Notes: a model not told the origin generated them from the letters alone. DNA of 64,000 bases from Solobacterium sp. (GCA_022486705.1 JAKVKC010000001.1:62001-126000), one strand, 5' to 3'; positions 16,405 through 25,191 are shown, counted from the stretch's first letter. A program made the numbers and translations.

Positions 16405-16536
16405 CTATTGCCTTGGCCGAAGAAAGACAAAGCTTTTTGACAGTACCCGGAGCAGTTCTTCCGGTGTAAGTGCATCGGCATCAACTGTTCTTACCTCAAT
16501 TGACTTTGCTGGCTTGAACTTAAATGGATTTTTCAT
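16405..16536 (-). CDS. Small ORF, 43 residues, unknown
   Basis: From the ATG at 16536, preceded by the strong ribosome site GGAAGGAGGGTGT, the minus strand encodes 43 residues beginning MKNPFKFKPAKSIEVRTVDA and ending in TPEELLRVLSKSF-FLRPRQ-type sequence. It is basic at both ends with a short predicted helix (TPEELLRVLSKSF). A promoter-like TGTACA-17-TACTAT lies upstream. No family is recognised. The strong ribosome site and nearby promoter are the only arguments that it is expressed. It is divergent from the aldo/keto reductase. Confidence 0.45.
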   Translation of the reverse strand: MKNPFKFKPAKSIEVRTVDADALTPEELLRVLSKSFVFLRPRQ

Positions 16537-16707
16537 ACACCCTCCTTCCGGTCTTATCTGACCGCAAACAAACTATAGTAAAAAAACATCAAACTGCTGT
16601 ACACAGATATGTACTCCGAAGAAATATTATTCTATGCCATACAATATTCATTCATTGTTCATTAAGCAGGAACCAGTTTGGGCTATAATAAGAACGGAGG
16701 TTTTCCA

Positions 16708-17559
16708 ATGTCATCTTTAACCAAAGCAACAGCTGAACTTCATAACGGCATCACGATTCCAACCATTGGATATCGGATCGATAAAGATCATCCGGAAGAT
16801 GTATACAAATGTGTCCGTACCGCATTGGATTCTGGTTTTCGCAACTTTGATCTGCCAGTAGACGGTGAATCTGAAAAGCAGGCAGGAAAAGCTTTCAAAG
16901 ATTCCGGTATTGAAAGATATGAATTATTCCTATGTCTGAAATTAGCCAATGAAGATCATGGCTTTGATGCTGCTACAAGGGCAATAGATCATTCGCTGAA
17001 AAGAGTCGGTACTGATTTTGCGGATCTGTATCTGATCGATTGGCCGAACCCAAAAAAATTCAGAGCTCAGTATGAAACCATCGAGCCTGATACATGGCGG
17101 GCATTGGAGGCAATGTATAAAAATGGCACAGCGCATTCCATTGGGCTGGCCAATTATGAATCCAGACATATTGAATTCAATCTGGAGCACTCCGAGATCT
17201 CACCGATGGTCAACCAGGCACGGATCTATCCTGGTTTCCCCTTTGAAGATAATCTGAGCTGTGCCAATGAGCATAAGATCCAAACAGAAGCGTTCCTGCC
17301 GCCTGATTTTGCATCGATCATTCAGTCAAAGGAACTGAAGATCTTTGCCGAAAAATATCATGCGACCGCGTGGCAGATCGCCATCCGCTATCAATTGGAG
17401 AAGGGATGCGTTGCTTTATGCCAATGCAAAGATCCGCAAGAGCTGAAACAGATGAATCATGTCTTTGACTTCTCCATTGCCAAAGAAGATATGCTGTTTC
17501 TGGACAGTATGAAGAACTACGGTCCAGAGAACATCGATCCAGATACCTGTGACTTCTGA
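16708..17559 (+). CDS. Aldo/keto-reductase-fold protein with altered catalytic residues
   Basis: A 283-residue TIM-barrel protein of the aldo/keto reductase family. The overall pattern is clear: NGITIPTIGY, GFRNFDLPVDGESE, KRVGTDFADLYLIDWP, NGTAHSIGLANYE. Of the usual catalytic tetrad the Asp (GFRNFD) and Lys (LFLCLKLAN) remain, but the Tyr position of DTAxxYxNE is Gly and the His of LIHWP is Asp. The C-terminal NADPH-phosphate loop (normally IPKS) reads ALCQCKDP. The protein may therefore lack reductase activity or use another chemistry. Start at the ATG at 16708 is set by ACGGAGG 6 nt upstream; the longer TTG-initiated reading runs through a TATAAT. Confidence 0.85.
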   Translation: MSSLTKATAELHNGITIPTIGYRIDKDHPEDVYKCVRTALDSGFRNFDLPVDGESEKQAGKAFKDSGIERYELFLCLKLANEDHGFDAATRAIDHSLKRVGTDFADLYLIDWPNPKKFRAQYETIEPDTWRALEAMYKNGTAHSIGLANYESRHIEFNLEHSEISPMVNQARIYPGFPFEDNLSCANEHKIQTEAFLPPDFASIIQSKELKIFAEKYHATAWQIAIRYQLEKGCVALCQCKDPQELKQMNHVFDFSIAKEDMLFLDSMKNYGPENIDPDTCDF

Positions 17560-17583
17560 GAAGGACAATGTCCTTCTTTTTTT
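17560..17583 (+). terminator. Terminator of aldo/keto-reductase-like gene
   Basis: GAAGGA-CAATG-TCCTTC stem followed by seven T, immediately after the stop codon. Confidence 0.8.
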
Positions 17584-17584
17584 A

Positions 17585-17771
17585 TATAAAAGACTGTCCG
17601 CAGACAGTCTTCCTTAGCAATATTACCGAAGGATGATATGTTCCCTCTTACGTTAGAGGTGGGCATCCTTAGCTCTTCAAAGGATTCTCAGCCGTACTGA
17701 GCGTTCACACAGAAGCCGCCAGTCAGGATTCCCTTATATCAAGATGTTGGAAAAATATTTGTTCCTTCGGC
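17585..17771 (-). ncRNA. ssrS: Structured RNA, candidate 6S RNA
   Basis: Between two convergent genes lies about 187 nt with its own signals: TATATT (17778-17783) as -10 and a terminator stem AAGACTGTC/GACAGTCTT followed by TTT and an AT-rich tail. The minus-strand RNA folds as a long rod: GCCGAAGGA with TCCTTCGGT, TGATAT with ATATCA, and GGGAATCCT with AGGATGCCC, with an apical CTCAG/CTGAG hairpin. The 3' arm contains the side hairpin CCTCT-AACGTA-AGAGG within GCCCACCTCT...GAACA, which resembles the 3' central-bubble region of 6S RNAs. Size, rod shape and isolation fit 6S RNA, which sequesters housekeeping RNA polymerase. The identity is tentative; existence of a structured RNA is more certain. 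Confidence 0.55.
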
Positions 17772-17831
17772 ACCTTTAATATACCATAGCTTTTCCGAAA
17801 GAACAGTCTTGACACTCTCGCCGCTCTGTCC

Positions 17832-18578
17832 TTATTCCAGATTGAGATGGCGGTCAAGAATATACCAGGTGATCAAGCCATATACAGCAATCCACAGCAG
17901 ATCATAAAGATATACCAGCCAAATATCCACAGAAATATCTATCATCGAGAAGCTGACTGTCACATATATCTCTAAAATAGTGAAGCCGATAAAGGACAGT
18001 ACAGCTCCTAATATTTTATGATCTGTCCAGAAATGGCCAATCGAGATTGCTGCATAGATCCGGACAATGCTGGATACAGATCCCAAAGCTATCAGCATCA
18101 GGATCTCCGCAGACTGCAGAAGAAAATCTCCGTCAAAATGAAAGTTTGCCATCATTTCAGAAATACCTTCAACGACCATCTGCAGATCCTGCCATGAAAG
18201 AGATAGGAAGCCCATGACCAGGCCGCTCAGCAGGACCATACCGATACCGATGATCATCCAGATCAAAGCTGTCAGGACCTTTGCACAGATTTGAGAAGCA
18301 GTGCTGACAGGCAATGTAAACATCAGATATCCCTCATTTCCAAGCAGATTGTGATAGAAGCGTTCTACTAAGAGATAGATCGTCAGTACAATCGCTGCTA
18401 CGATCAGAATGCCATACAGCAGCATCGCAATACCAAAGACAAAAGACATACTTTTCACGGTATCCTGATAGCGTGAAGTCATACCGATCACAGCAGCCAT
18501 CACGATCATGACCGCATACAGCGGCACAAAGAATCTCTGGCCTGCTTTCATTTCATATTTAATCAGCTTTCCTAGCAT
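17832..18578 (-). CDS. ABC transporter permease (six-span)
   Basis: A 248-residue hydrophobic protein with about six membrane segments (20-40, 55-80, 98-125, 130-150, 175-195, 225-243). It overlaps the upstream ATPase gene by 7 bp and ends a GntR-ATPase-permease operon. The arrangement matches YtrABC-type exporters, in which a GntR repressor controls a small ABC system responding to cell-envelope stress or peptide antibiotics. Cargo is unknown; the permease itself carries no diagnostic motif. Its 3' end faces the candidate 6S RNA promoter. Confidence 0.8.
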   Translation of the reverse strand: MLGKLIKYEMKAGQRFFVPLYAVMIVMAAVIGMTSRYQDTVKSMSFVFGIAMLLYGILIVAAIVLTIYLLVERFYHNLLGNEGYLMFTLPVSTASQICAKVLTALIWMIIGIGMVLLSGLVMGFLSLSWQDLQMVVEGISEMMANFHFDGDFLLQSAEILMLIALGSVSSIVRIYAAISIGHFWTDHKILGAVLSFIGFTILEIYVTVSFSMIDISVDIWLVYLYDLLWIAVYGLITWYILDRHLNLE

Positions 18579-19267
18579 GCAAACACCTCCCGGAAATATT
18601 CATCTACGCTCTTGCCTGTTTCCTGACGGATCGTATCGATCGGTGCATGCAGCAGGACTTTTCCCTGTTTCAGGAATACTGCTTCATCCAATACCGCTTC
18701 TACATCCGCAATCAGATGCGTCGAGATCAGCACTAAGGAATCCGGTGAATAGTTTGCTAAGATCGTACGCAGAATATAATCACGCGCTGCTGGGTCGACC
18801 CCAGCAATCGGTTCATCCAAAAGATAGATCTTTGCCCGTCTGCTCATAGTCAGGATCAGCTGCACTTTATCTTTGGTCCCTTTGGACATCTTCTTCATTG
18901 CTTTATCTTCCGGAATCTCCAGCGACTGCAGCAGTTTCTTTGCCTTATCACTGTCAAAGTCCTCAAAGAAATCCTCATACATATCCAGCAGTTCATTGAT
19001 CTTCATCCATTCCGGCAGATAGGTACGGTCCGGCAGATAGGAGATCATTGCCTTTGTTTCTGCACTGGGCTTTTCACCAGCGATCAGCAGTTCTCCTGAT
19101 GTTGGCTGCAGCAGACGGTTGGCAATCTTGATCAAGGTTGTTTTCCCGCTGCCATTCGGTCCCAAAAGTCCTACGATCTTGCCGGATTCCAAAGCAAGGT
19201 CCATTTCATCCAAAGCAGTTACACTGCCATATTTTTTTGTCAGTTTCTTGCATTCCAATATATTCAT
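18572..19267 (-). CDS. ABC transporter ATP-binding protein
   Basis: A 231-residue nucleotide-binding subunit. Walker A is LLGPNGSGKTTL (about 33-44), the signature loop reads KMSKGTKDKVQL in place of LSGGQ, and Walker B is IYLLDEPIAGVD with the H-loop in LISTHLI. Size and signature variant fit the YtrB-like group of small exporters. It is separated by 3 bp from the GntR gene and overlaps the permease by 7 bp. Confidence 0.93.
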   Translation of the reverse strand: MNILECKKLTKKYGSVTALDEMDLALESGKIVGLLGPNGSGKTTLIKIANRLLQPTSGELLIAGEKPSAETKAMISYLPDRTYLPEWMKINELLDMYEDFFEDFDSDKAKKLLQSLEIPEDKAMKKMSKGTKDKVQLILTMSRRAKIYLLDEPIAGVDPAARDYILRTILANYSPDSLVLISTHLIADVEAVLDEAVFLKQGKVLLHAPIDTIRQETGKSVDEYFREVFAC

Positions 19268-19270
19268 AGC

Positions 19271-19678
19271 TCATTCCCTTTCTGTATCTGCATCTTCCGG
19301 ATCAAACGGTGCTTCTTCCTGTTCTGCTCTCTCCGCGGCGAGATCTGCGATCTCTCTGCCGCTCATGCCCAATTTTTTCAGGCGCCTGACCATAGCATCT
19401 ACTGCTTCTTCTGCCAAAGACGCTTTCAGATGATCCAGCACTTTCTGATCTTCACTGACATTGCGGCCATTCGTTCTTTCCGTATGCAGCAATCCATCTC
19501 TTTCCAATTCAGCGAAAGCGCGCTGCACCGTATTTGGATTTACCCCTGCCTCCATGGCCAGTTCTCTGACCGAAGGCATGCGGCTGCCGGGAGGATACGT
19601 GCCATTGGCAATCATTTCCTTTAATGACGTAATCATCTGCAGATAGATCGGCAGACCATTCTCAAATACCCATCTCAT
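19271..19678 (-). CDS. GntR-family repressor (YtrA subfamily)
   Basis: A 135-residue GntR regulator. Residues 1-70 form the winged helix (SLKEMIANGTYPPGSRMPSV, then GVNPNTVQRAFAELERDGLL). The remaining short helical tail, without a large effector domain, is typical of the YtrA subfamily. It heads an operon with an ABC ATPase and permease. A perfect 10-bp inverted repeat overlapping the operon promoter just upstream is the likely autoregulatory operator. AAAGGAGCG precedes the ATG. Confidence 0.92.
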   Translation of the reverse strand: MRWVFENGLPIYLQMITSLKEMIANGTYPPGSRMPSVRELAMEAGVNPNTVQRAFAELERDGLLHTERTNGRNVSEDQKVLDHLKASLAEEAVDAMVRRLKKLGMSGREIADLAAERAEQEEAPFDPEDADTERE

Positions 19679-19689
19679 AGCGCTCCTTT

Positions 19690-19735
19690 CACTGTATTAG
19701 TTGATTAATACAGTGATACTATACGCATCTGACAA
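19690..19735 (-). promoter_or_regulatory. GntR operon promoter and 26-bp operator
   Basis: On the minus strand TTGTCA (19730-19735) and TGTATT (19707-19712) are 17 bp apart. A perfect palindrome CACTGTATTA-N6-TAATACAGTG (19690-19715) covers the -10 and transcription start, fitting repression by the encoded GntR protein. Confidence 0.7.
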
Positions 19736-19750
19736 GCTTCCGTCAAGCAG

Positions 19751-19778
19751 AAAAAAAAGATCCTCAGGTTCAAGGATC
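19751..19778 (-). terminator. Terminator of MATE-hydrolase-phosphoesterase-DUF4230 operon
   Basis: On the minus strand GATCCT-N8-AGGATC is followed by eight T, immediately after the DUF4230 stop. Confidence 0.8.
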
Positions 19779-20333
19779 CTATGCAATGATGACTTCTCTG
19801 CCATCGCTCATCGGTTCGATCAGCTTTGACAGTACTTTTTCGGCCTGATTTCTTGCCTGATTCTTTAAGCTGTCAAGATTCGCATGTTCTTCAGCATCTT
19901 TGCGGGCCGCCGCAATGGCTGTACCGATATCTTCTTTATGCGACCAATTGAACAAAGCAAGACGTTCATCATAGAAACGCAGTGTGGCTGTATCCACTTC
20001 GATGCTCTGTACCTGTGTCTGCGGCAGATGGATCGTTACCGTGCGCGGCGTCACTTCCACTTTTGCCTGAGACAGATCAATGCCGGCACGGATATCAGCC
20101 TGATAGATCATTGAGAAGGCCTTCTTCGTGATCAGAGGAATGGATCCTTCGCTGAACTTGACCAGGTCCACATAGACCAGTGTGCATGTTGTAAGATCGC
20201 TGCATTCGGCAATTCTGGACGCGATGACTGTGCTGTTCACGCGGCTGTTTTTCTTTCGGCTGAGCAGCAGCCATGCCAGCAGTGCTCCTGCCGCAAAAGA
20301 TGCCAATGCTGTAAAGAGATAGCCCATATTCAA
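19779..20333 (-). CDS. DUF4230 domain membrane-anchored protein
   Basis: A 184-residue protein with one N-terminal membrane segment (about residues 4-24), a short basic stop-transfer (RKK), and a DUF4230 domain over about 40-165 (ITKKAFSMIYQADIRAGIDL is characteristic). The domain recurs in Gram-positive and other bacteria and has no established function. It is the last gene of the operon beginning with the MATE exporter, 22 bp after the phosphoesterase, with a terminator directly behind it. Confidence 0.82.
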   Translation of the reverse strand: MNMGYLFTALASFAAGALLAWLLLSRKKNSRVNSTVIASRIAECSDLTTCTLVYVDLVKFSEGSIPLITKKAFSMIYQADIRAGIDLSQAKVEVTPRTVTIHLPQTQVQSIEVDTATLRFYDERLALFNWSHKEDIGTAIAAARKDAEEHANLDSLKNQARNQAEKVLSKLIEPMSDGREVIIA

Positions 20334-20355
20334 TCCCTCCCTGTATGAAGAATGC

Positions 20356-21345
20356 TTATTGATGTTCCTTTTTCCAAGCCTGATTCATTTTATTTCTGCG
20401 CTTCCGATCCACTTCGATCCATTCATCCAAAGTCAGCGGCATATAGTCGCTGAACATGCAGAAGCAGTTGATCATCTGGCATGGGATCGGGGTTGGTTCT
20501 TTATCATATTTTGACTGCACTTTCGTCTTCTTTGTTTCCGCAATGAAGTGATTGATCAGCTTTTCATCATGTGTGTCATGAACATGCCCATACATCATAT
20601 ACACATATGGCACACCGTCTTTTCTGCGATACTGTCCGTTATAGCAGAAGATCGGATAGTGCGACAGCACGACCGTTCTTCCTGCATCATGGATCTCCGC
20701 ATACTGCTTGACCCATTGAAATCTGCTTTGATCAAAGATCGGGTCATTCAGAAAAGCATCATGATTGCCAACAATGAAATACAGTTTTCCATTCAGCTGC
20801 TTCACAATGGCATTTGTTGCGATTCCTTTGGCAATGGACAGATCGCCAAGAATATAGACTTCATCTTTCTTGGTCACTTTCTCATTCCACTTCTGGATCA
20901 TGTATGCATTCATTGCTTCATGATCTTTAAACCCGCGGCAGTCCATCTGCTTATTCAGCGAATTGTGATAGAAATGCATATCCGAGATATAAAGCTTTCG
21001 GGCTGCTTTGGCAGAAGAGGCATGCAGCTTATGCAGCAGTTCCTTCTTTTCCAATTCCGAGAACCATTTGATGTCTGCATGTTTAGGATCCTGCACATCC
21101 GTGCCGATCATCTTCGTTAGGATATCCAGCTTTTTCTGACAGTACAGTTCCGGCAGCATCATGCACCAGCGCAGTGTCTTCTTATCCGCATCATTGATCA
21201 GCAGATCTTCCTGATCTTTCAGTTCTTCCTGTATTTTATCAATTCTTTCCTGATTCCGGATCTCAGTACCAAGCTGCCGTGCAATGCGGCAGACATGCCG
21301 CAGATCCAGGCACTCCTGTTTAGTGAACTTATTATCTGCTGCCAT
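20356..21345 (-). CDS. Calcineurin-like metallophosphoesterase
   Basis: A 329-residue protein whose second half is a metallophosphoesterase. The dimetal motifs are visible in order: ISDMHFYH (D-x-H), ILGDLS (GD), IVGNHDAF (GNHD), VLSHYPI and YGHVH. The N-terminal 100 residues are helical and unassigned (HVCRIARQLGTEIR). The short form of such enzymes cleaves phosphodiester or phosphomonoester bonds; the substrate is not evident. The start at 21345 has GAAGGGA 6 nt upstream and overlaps the hydrolase gene by 14 bp; a longer open frame upstream lies inside that gene. Confidence 0.88.
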   Translation of the reverse strand: MAADNKFTKQECLDLRHVCRIARQLGTEIRNQERIDKIQEELKDQEDLLINDADKKTLRWCMMLPELYCQKKLDILTKMIGTDVQDPKHADIKWFSELEKKELLHKLHASSAKAARKLYISDMHFYHNSLNKQMDCRGFKDHEAMNAYMIQKWNEKVTKKDEVYILGDLSIAKGIATNAIVKQLNGKLYFIVGNHDAFLNDPIFDQSRFQWVKQYAEIHDAGRTVVLSHYPIFCYNGQYRRKDGVPYVYMMYGHVHDTHDEKLINHFIAETKKTKVQSKYDKEPTPIPCQMINCFCMFSDYMPLTLDEWIEVDRKRRNKMNQAWKKEHQ

Positions 21346-22288
21346 CCGCATTCCCTTCACATGCAGCGAAGAATTTTTCTGCCGCTGCTTCATAGGATTT
21401 TGGATCTTTGATATGCGCTGCTGCATGCGATGCATCCTTGATCCATACTAATTCTTTCTTTGAAGTGCATGCATCATAATTCTGCTGGCTGTTCTTCGGC
21501 AGGACAAAATCATCCCCGGTGCCATGGATCAGAAGAACTGGCAGCTGTGAATGCTTCAATGCTTTTCCTGCATTTGCTTTATACAGTGAGAAGTGTCCTT
21601 TGACACGGCACCAGAAAGCAACGAACCATACTAAAGGATAGCCCGGAATATGGAACCAGCGCCAAGCAAGAGAAGAAAAGATATCTTCCATAGATGTGTA
21701 GCCGCAGTCGCCGATGATCCCTTTGACTGAAGACGGAAGCGTATGATCACTGCAGATCAGTACCGTTGAAGCACCTAACGAAATACCATACAGATAGATC
21801 GGCAGATGATGTGCTGTCATTTTATCAAGCCATGAAGCCCATAGAATGACATCTTCTGATTCCATTGCACCAAAGGTATAGTACTGGCCTTCGCTTTGTC
21901 CGCAGCATCTTTGATCGATCAGCAGTACACTGCAGTCCTGAAAGAGCCATGGTGCAGCACTGGCAAAGTCATCGCTCCATGTGCCATGGTATCCATGCGC
22001 GCATATCACCGCCCGCTTTGCTTTTGGATTCTTATGATAATGTGCATGCAGCTTCAATCCATCGCCTGCTAAGATATCTACTTCATCAAATGATTGAGCT
22101 TTCAGCCAGGCAGTTTCTTTGCTGTGCTGCGGTTCATACTGCGACCAGCCGGAATTATCCGACTCACTTGATTCAAATACATTGCTGTTCTTATCTAACG
22201 AAAGCTTAAAGAATTTGTATCCCATAATAAAGAATACAATCACAGCAATGGCAGCAATTCCTATTAAGATCCATAACCAAATTGGCAT
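21332..22288 (-). CDS. Membrane-anchored alpha/beta hydrolase
   Basis: A 318-residue serine hydrolase with an N-terminal membrane anchor (residues 4-24). The oxyanion region is CAHGYHGTWSD, the nucleophile elbow YGISLGAS (GxSxG), the acid in HGTGDDFV, and the catalytic His in KDASHAAAH. It resembles YqkD-type hydrolases of Firmicutes. The natural ester or amide substrate is unknown. AGAGGTG precedes the ATG. It sits 19 bp behind the MATE gene and overlaps the phosphoesterase. Confidence 0.88.
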   Translation of the reverse strand: MPIWLWILIGIAAIAVIVFFIMGYKFFKLSLDKNSNVFESSESDNSGWSQYEPQHSKETAWLKAQSFDEVDILAGDGLKLHAHYHKNPKAKRAVICAHGYHGTWSDDFASAAPWLFQDCSVLLIDQRCCGQSEGQYYTFGAMESEDVILWASWLDKMTAHHLPIYLYGISLGASTVLICSDHTLPSSVKGIIGDCGYTSMEDIFSSLAWRWFHIPGYPLVWFVAFWCRVKGHFSLYKANAGKALKHSQLPVLLIHGTGDDFVLPKNSQQNYDACTSKKELVWIKDASHAAAHIKDPKSYEAAAEKFFAACEGNADGSR

Positions 22289-22307
22289 AAAATCACCTCT
22301 GAATTTA

Positions 22308-23669
22308 TTATACTACTGCCTGTGCCAGATATTGTTTTTCTTTCCGACGGGCCGCAAAGATCATATACAGAACGCACATAGCGACCTGCAGCAGAGAGGA
22401 TGCCGGCGTAGCCAGACCAATCCTGAATAAAGATACCGGTGTCACTTTCGACATCAGATAGGATACCGGAACACGGACGCAGAAGGCACCGATGATGCTT
22501 TGGATCATCACGAACTTGGTATCGCCGCAGCCATTGAAATAACCATTCATGCAGAAGAAGATCGAAGTCAGAAAACAGTCGATCGAATAGGCTCTTAAAT
22601 AATCCCAGCCGGCTGATACGACAGCAGCATCTTTAGAGAAGATCCCGCACAGCACATCGCCATGAAAGAACGAAGCCCATGCCATTGCGGTACCGATGAC
22701 CAAGGAAACAAGAATGCCATAGCGCAGTGCTTTGTGCGCACGGTCCAGTTTTTTTGCGCCATAATTCTGTGCAACAAAAGCAGCCATGGATTGACCGAAG
22801 GCACTTGGCACCAGCATGATAAAGGCACAGACCTTTTCTGCCACACCGACACCGGCGCTTGCCGTAACGCCTAAGGAATTGACAATTGCCATAATGATCA
22901 GAAAACTGATGCCGACCAAAGCATCGGCCAAAGCCAAAGGAAAACCAAAGTGAATGATCCGGCCGATAATATGCTTATCAAAGCGGACTGCACTGCGGTC
23001 CATTTCAAAAGGAAGCTGGATGCGCAGAATGATCACAAAGGATATAGCTACTGCAATAGCCTGTGAAGCAACGGTCGCAATGGCAGCACCGGCTGCGCCC
23101 ATATGCAGTACTGAAACAAAGAAGAGATCGCCGAAGATATTGATCACTGCCGCAATGGCCACTGCAATCAAAGGGATCTTAGAATTGCCCAGCCCGCGGA
23201 ATAAAGAGCCAAGAAGATTGTAGGCGACCACAAAGACCATGCCCCAGGAACAGATAGAGACATAGCTGCATGTTGCATCATATGCTTCTGCCGGTGCCTG
23301 CATGATGTCTGCCATGCCATGAATATTCAGCAGCATGAGCATACTGATGGCCACTGCTGTGATGGCAAAGAAGACGATCGAAGCGCCCACGCTTCTGCCT
23401 GCTTCTTTGGTCTTTCCTTCCCCGATCTGCTGACCAAGAAGGATCGTTGTCCCCATGGCAAGACCGGCAATGATATTGGTCAAGGTGCTCAGAATCTGTG
23501 AACCGGTCGCAACTGCACTGACATCTGCACTGCTGGCAAACTGACCGACCACCAGCAGATCCACGGCACCATAGAAAGACTGCAGCACCAGTGCCAAGAT
23601 CACCGGCCCGGCAAATTTCATCAATGGTCCTAAGATCTTTCCTTCCGTAAAGCTGACAGTGTTTGACAT
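22308..23669 (-). CDS. MATE-family multidrug/Na+ efflux protein
   Basis: A 453-residue membrane protein with about twelve spans in two homologous halves. The N-terminus (TEGKILGPLMKFAGPVILAL) and the LLVVGQFASSADVSAVATG segment following it are typical of Firmicute MATE transporters, which export cationic compounds in exchange for Na+ or H+. First gene of an operon continuing into the hydrolase, phosphoesterase and DUF4230 genes. AAAAGGGG lies before the ATG. Confidence 0.92.
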   Translation of the reverse strand: MSNTVSFTEGKILGPLMKFAGPVILALVLQSFYGAVDLLVVGQFASSADVSAVATGSQILSTLTNIIAGLAMGTTILLGQQIGEGKTKEAGRSVGASIVFFAITAVAISMLMLLNIHGMADIMQAPAEAYDATCSYVSICSWGMVFVVAYNLLGSLFRGLGNSKIPLIAVAIAAVINIFGDLFFVSVLHMGAAGAAIATVASQAIAVAISFVIILRIQLPFEMDRSAVRFDKHIIGRIIHFGFPLALADALVGISFLIIMAIVNSLGVTASAGVGVAEKVCAFIMLVPSAFGQSMAAFVAQNYGAKKLDRAHKALRYGILVSLVIGTAMAWASFFHGDVLCGIFSKDAAVVSAGWDYLRAYSIDCFLTSIFFCMNGYFNGCGDTKFVMIQSIIGAFCVRVPVSYLMSKVTPVSLFRIGLATPASSLLQVAMCVLYMIFAARRKEKQYLAQAVV

Positions 23670-23753
23670 GGCGCGTCCCCTTTTCTTATCTTATCTGCAA
23701 GTCAGTAAAGTATATACGATGCTTTCGTATTTTTCATTTCTTTCCCAAAGCTG

Positions 23754-23781
23754 AAAAAAGGATGTCCATCGGAACACCCTT
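23754..23781 (-). terminator. Terminator of gdhA
   Basis: On the minus strand AAGGGTGT-TCCGATGG-ACATCCTT is followed by T-rich sequence, 10 bp after the stop. Confidence 0.8.
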
Positions 23782-23791
23782 CTCGTTATTC

Positions 23792-25138
23792 TCAGAACAG
23801 TCCCTGTGACAGCATCGCATCTGCCACTTTCAGGAAACCGGCAATATTCGCGCCCTTCACCAGATCATAGCCTAGGCCATATTCTTCCGCACAGGCTGCG
23901 CTGTTATCATGAATGGACTTCATGATATCCTTCAGCTTCTGATCAACTTCTTCACTTGTCCAAGAAAGTCTCTCAGAGTTCTGGCACATCTCCAGAGCGG
24001 ATACGGCAACGCCGCCGGCATTGACTGCCTTGGCTGGTCCGACGATGACGCCATTGGACTGCAGATACGCAATTGCTTCATTTGTTGCTGGCATGTTAGC
24101 ACCTTCAAAATAATACTTTGTGCCATTGGCAACGATCTTTTTCGCTTCTTCCATGGTGATCTCATTCTGCGTTGCACATGGAATTGCGACATCCGCTTTG
24201 ACGCCCCAAGGTTTTTCACCCTCATGGAATTCACAGCCGAACTTATCCGCATACATCTTGACATCCGCATTGCGGCTGGCACGCATCTCCAATAAGTAGT
24301 TCAGCTTTTCTTCCGTCGTGATGCCGGCTGGATCATAGACATATCCATTATGTCCAGAGATAGTGACTGCTTTGCCGCCCATCTGAGCGATCTTCTTCGC
24401 AGCGCCCCAGGCAACATTGCCATAGCCTGACAATACAAAGGTCTTGCCCTTGACGGTATCCTTTTCATGCTTCAGAACTTCATCCGCATAATACATAACG
24501 CCATAGCCTGTCGCTTCCGGACGGATCAAAGATCCGCCATAGGACAGCGGCTTGCCTGTTAAGACACCATTGTCCCAAGAATCTCTGACTCTTCTGTATT
24601 GGCCGAACATATAGCCGATCTCTCTGCCGCCGACCCCGATATCGCCAGCCGGCACATCCGTAGAAGGGCCGATATGGCGCTGCAGTTCGGTCATAAATGC
24701 CTGACAGAAGCGCATGACTTCGGCATCGCTCTTGCCATGAGGATCAAAATCAGATCCGCCCTTGCCGCCGCCGATCGGCAGGGTCGTCAATGAATTCTTA
24801 AATGTCTGTTCAAAGCCCAGGAACTTCAGGATCGACAGATTGACGGACTTGTGGAAACGCAGGCCGCCTTTATAAGGGCCTAAAGCACCATTGAACTGAA
24901 TACGATATCCGCGGTTGACCTGCGGCTTGCCCTGATCATCTGTCCAAGCAACCCGGAACATGACCTGACGTTCTGGTTCTACCAATCTTTCCAGCAGCGC
25001 AGCCTGTTCATATTCAGGATGCTTCTCAACTACATTCTCCAAGCTGGTCAGTACTTCAGTAACGGTCTGCAGGAATTCCGGCTGATCCGGATTCTTTTTC
25101 TTTGTATCTTCAATGACTCTTGCAACATATGCATTCAT
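23792..25138 (-). CDS. gdhA: NADP-type glutamate dehydrogenase
   Basis: A 448-residue hexameric-type glutamate dehydrogenase interconverting 2-oxoglutarate plus ammonia and glutamate. Key features: substrate-binding PYKGGLRFHKSVN (catalytic-site Lys), LPIGGGKGGSDFDPHGKSD with the essential Lys/Asp, the nucleotide fold VLSGYGNVAWG, and VGPAKAVNAGGVAVSALEM. Length and sequence match GdhA of the anabolic, NADP-linked class; cofactor choice is family-based inference. The ATG at 25138 has AGAGGAG upstream. It is transcribed alone, with a possible cre site and a small leader ORF in the 344-bp upstream gap. Confidence 0.95.
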   Translation of the reverse strand: MNAYVARVIEDTKKKNPDQPEFLQTVTEVLTSLENVVEKHPEYEQAALLERLVEPERQVMFRVAWTDDQGKPQVNRGYRIQFNGALGPYKGGLRFHKSVNLSILKFLGFEQTFKNSLTTLPIGGGKGGSDFDPHGKSDAEVMRFCQAFMTELQRHIGPSTDVPAGDIGVGGREIGYMFGQYRRVRDSWDNGVLTGKPLSYGGSLIRPEATGYGVMYYADEVLKHEKDTVKGKTFVLSGYGNVAWGAAKKIAQMGGKAVTISGHNGYVYDPAGITTEEKLNYLLEMRASRNADVKMYADKFGCEFHEGEKPWGVKADVAIPCATQNEITMEEAKKIVANGTKYYFEGANMPATNEAIAYLQSNGVIVGPAKAVNAGGVAVSALEMCQNSERLSWTSEEVDQKLKDIMKSIHDNSAACAEEYGLGYDLVKGANIAGFLKVADAMLSQGLF

Positions 25139-25191
25139 ATATTTTTTTTCTCCTCTGTTTTTTATTATTTTTTGATTGATTGAAATATCGT

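Noticed and set aside
17690-17740. Cobalamin-riboswitch-like AGTCAGGA string on the plus strand
   Set aside because: Other conserved boxes are missing and no gene lies downstream on that strand; the structured RNA reads better on the minus strand.
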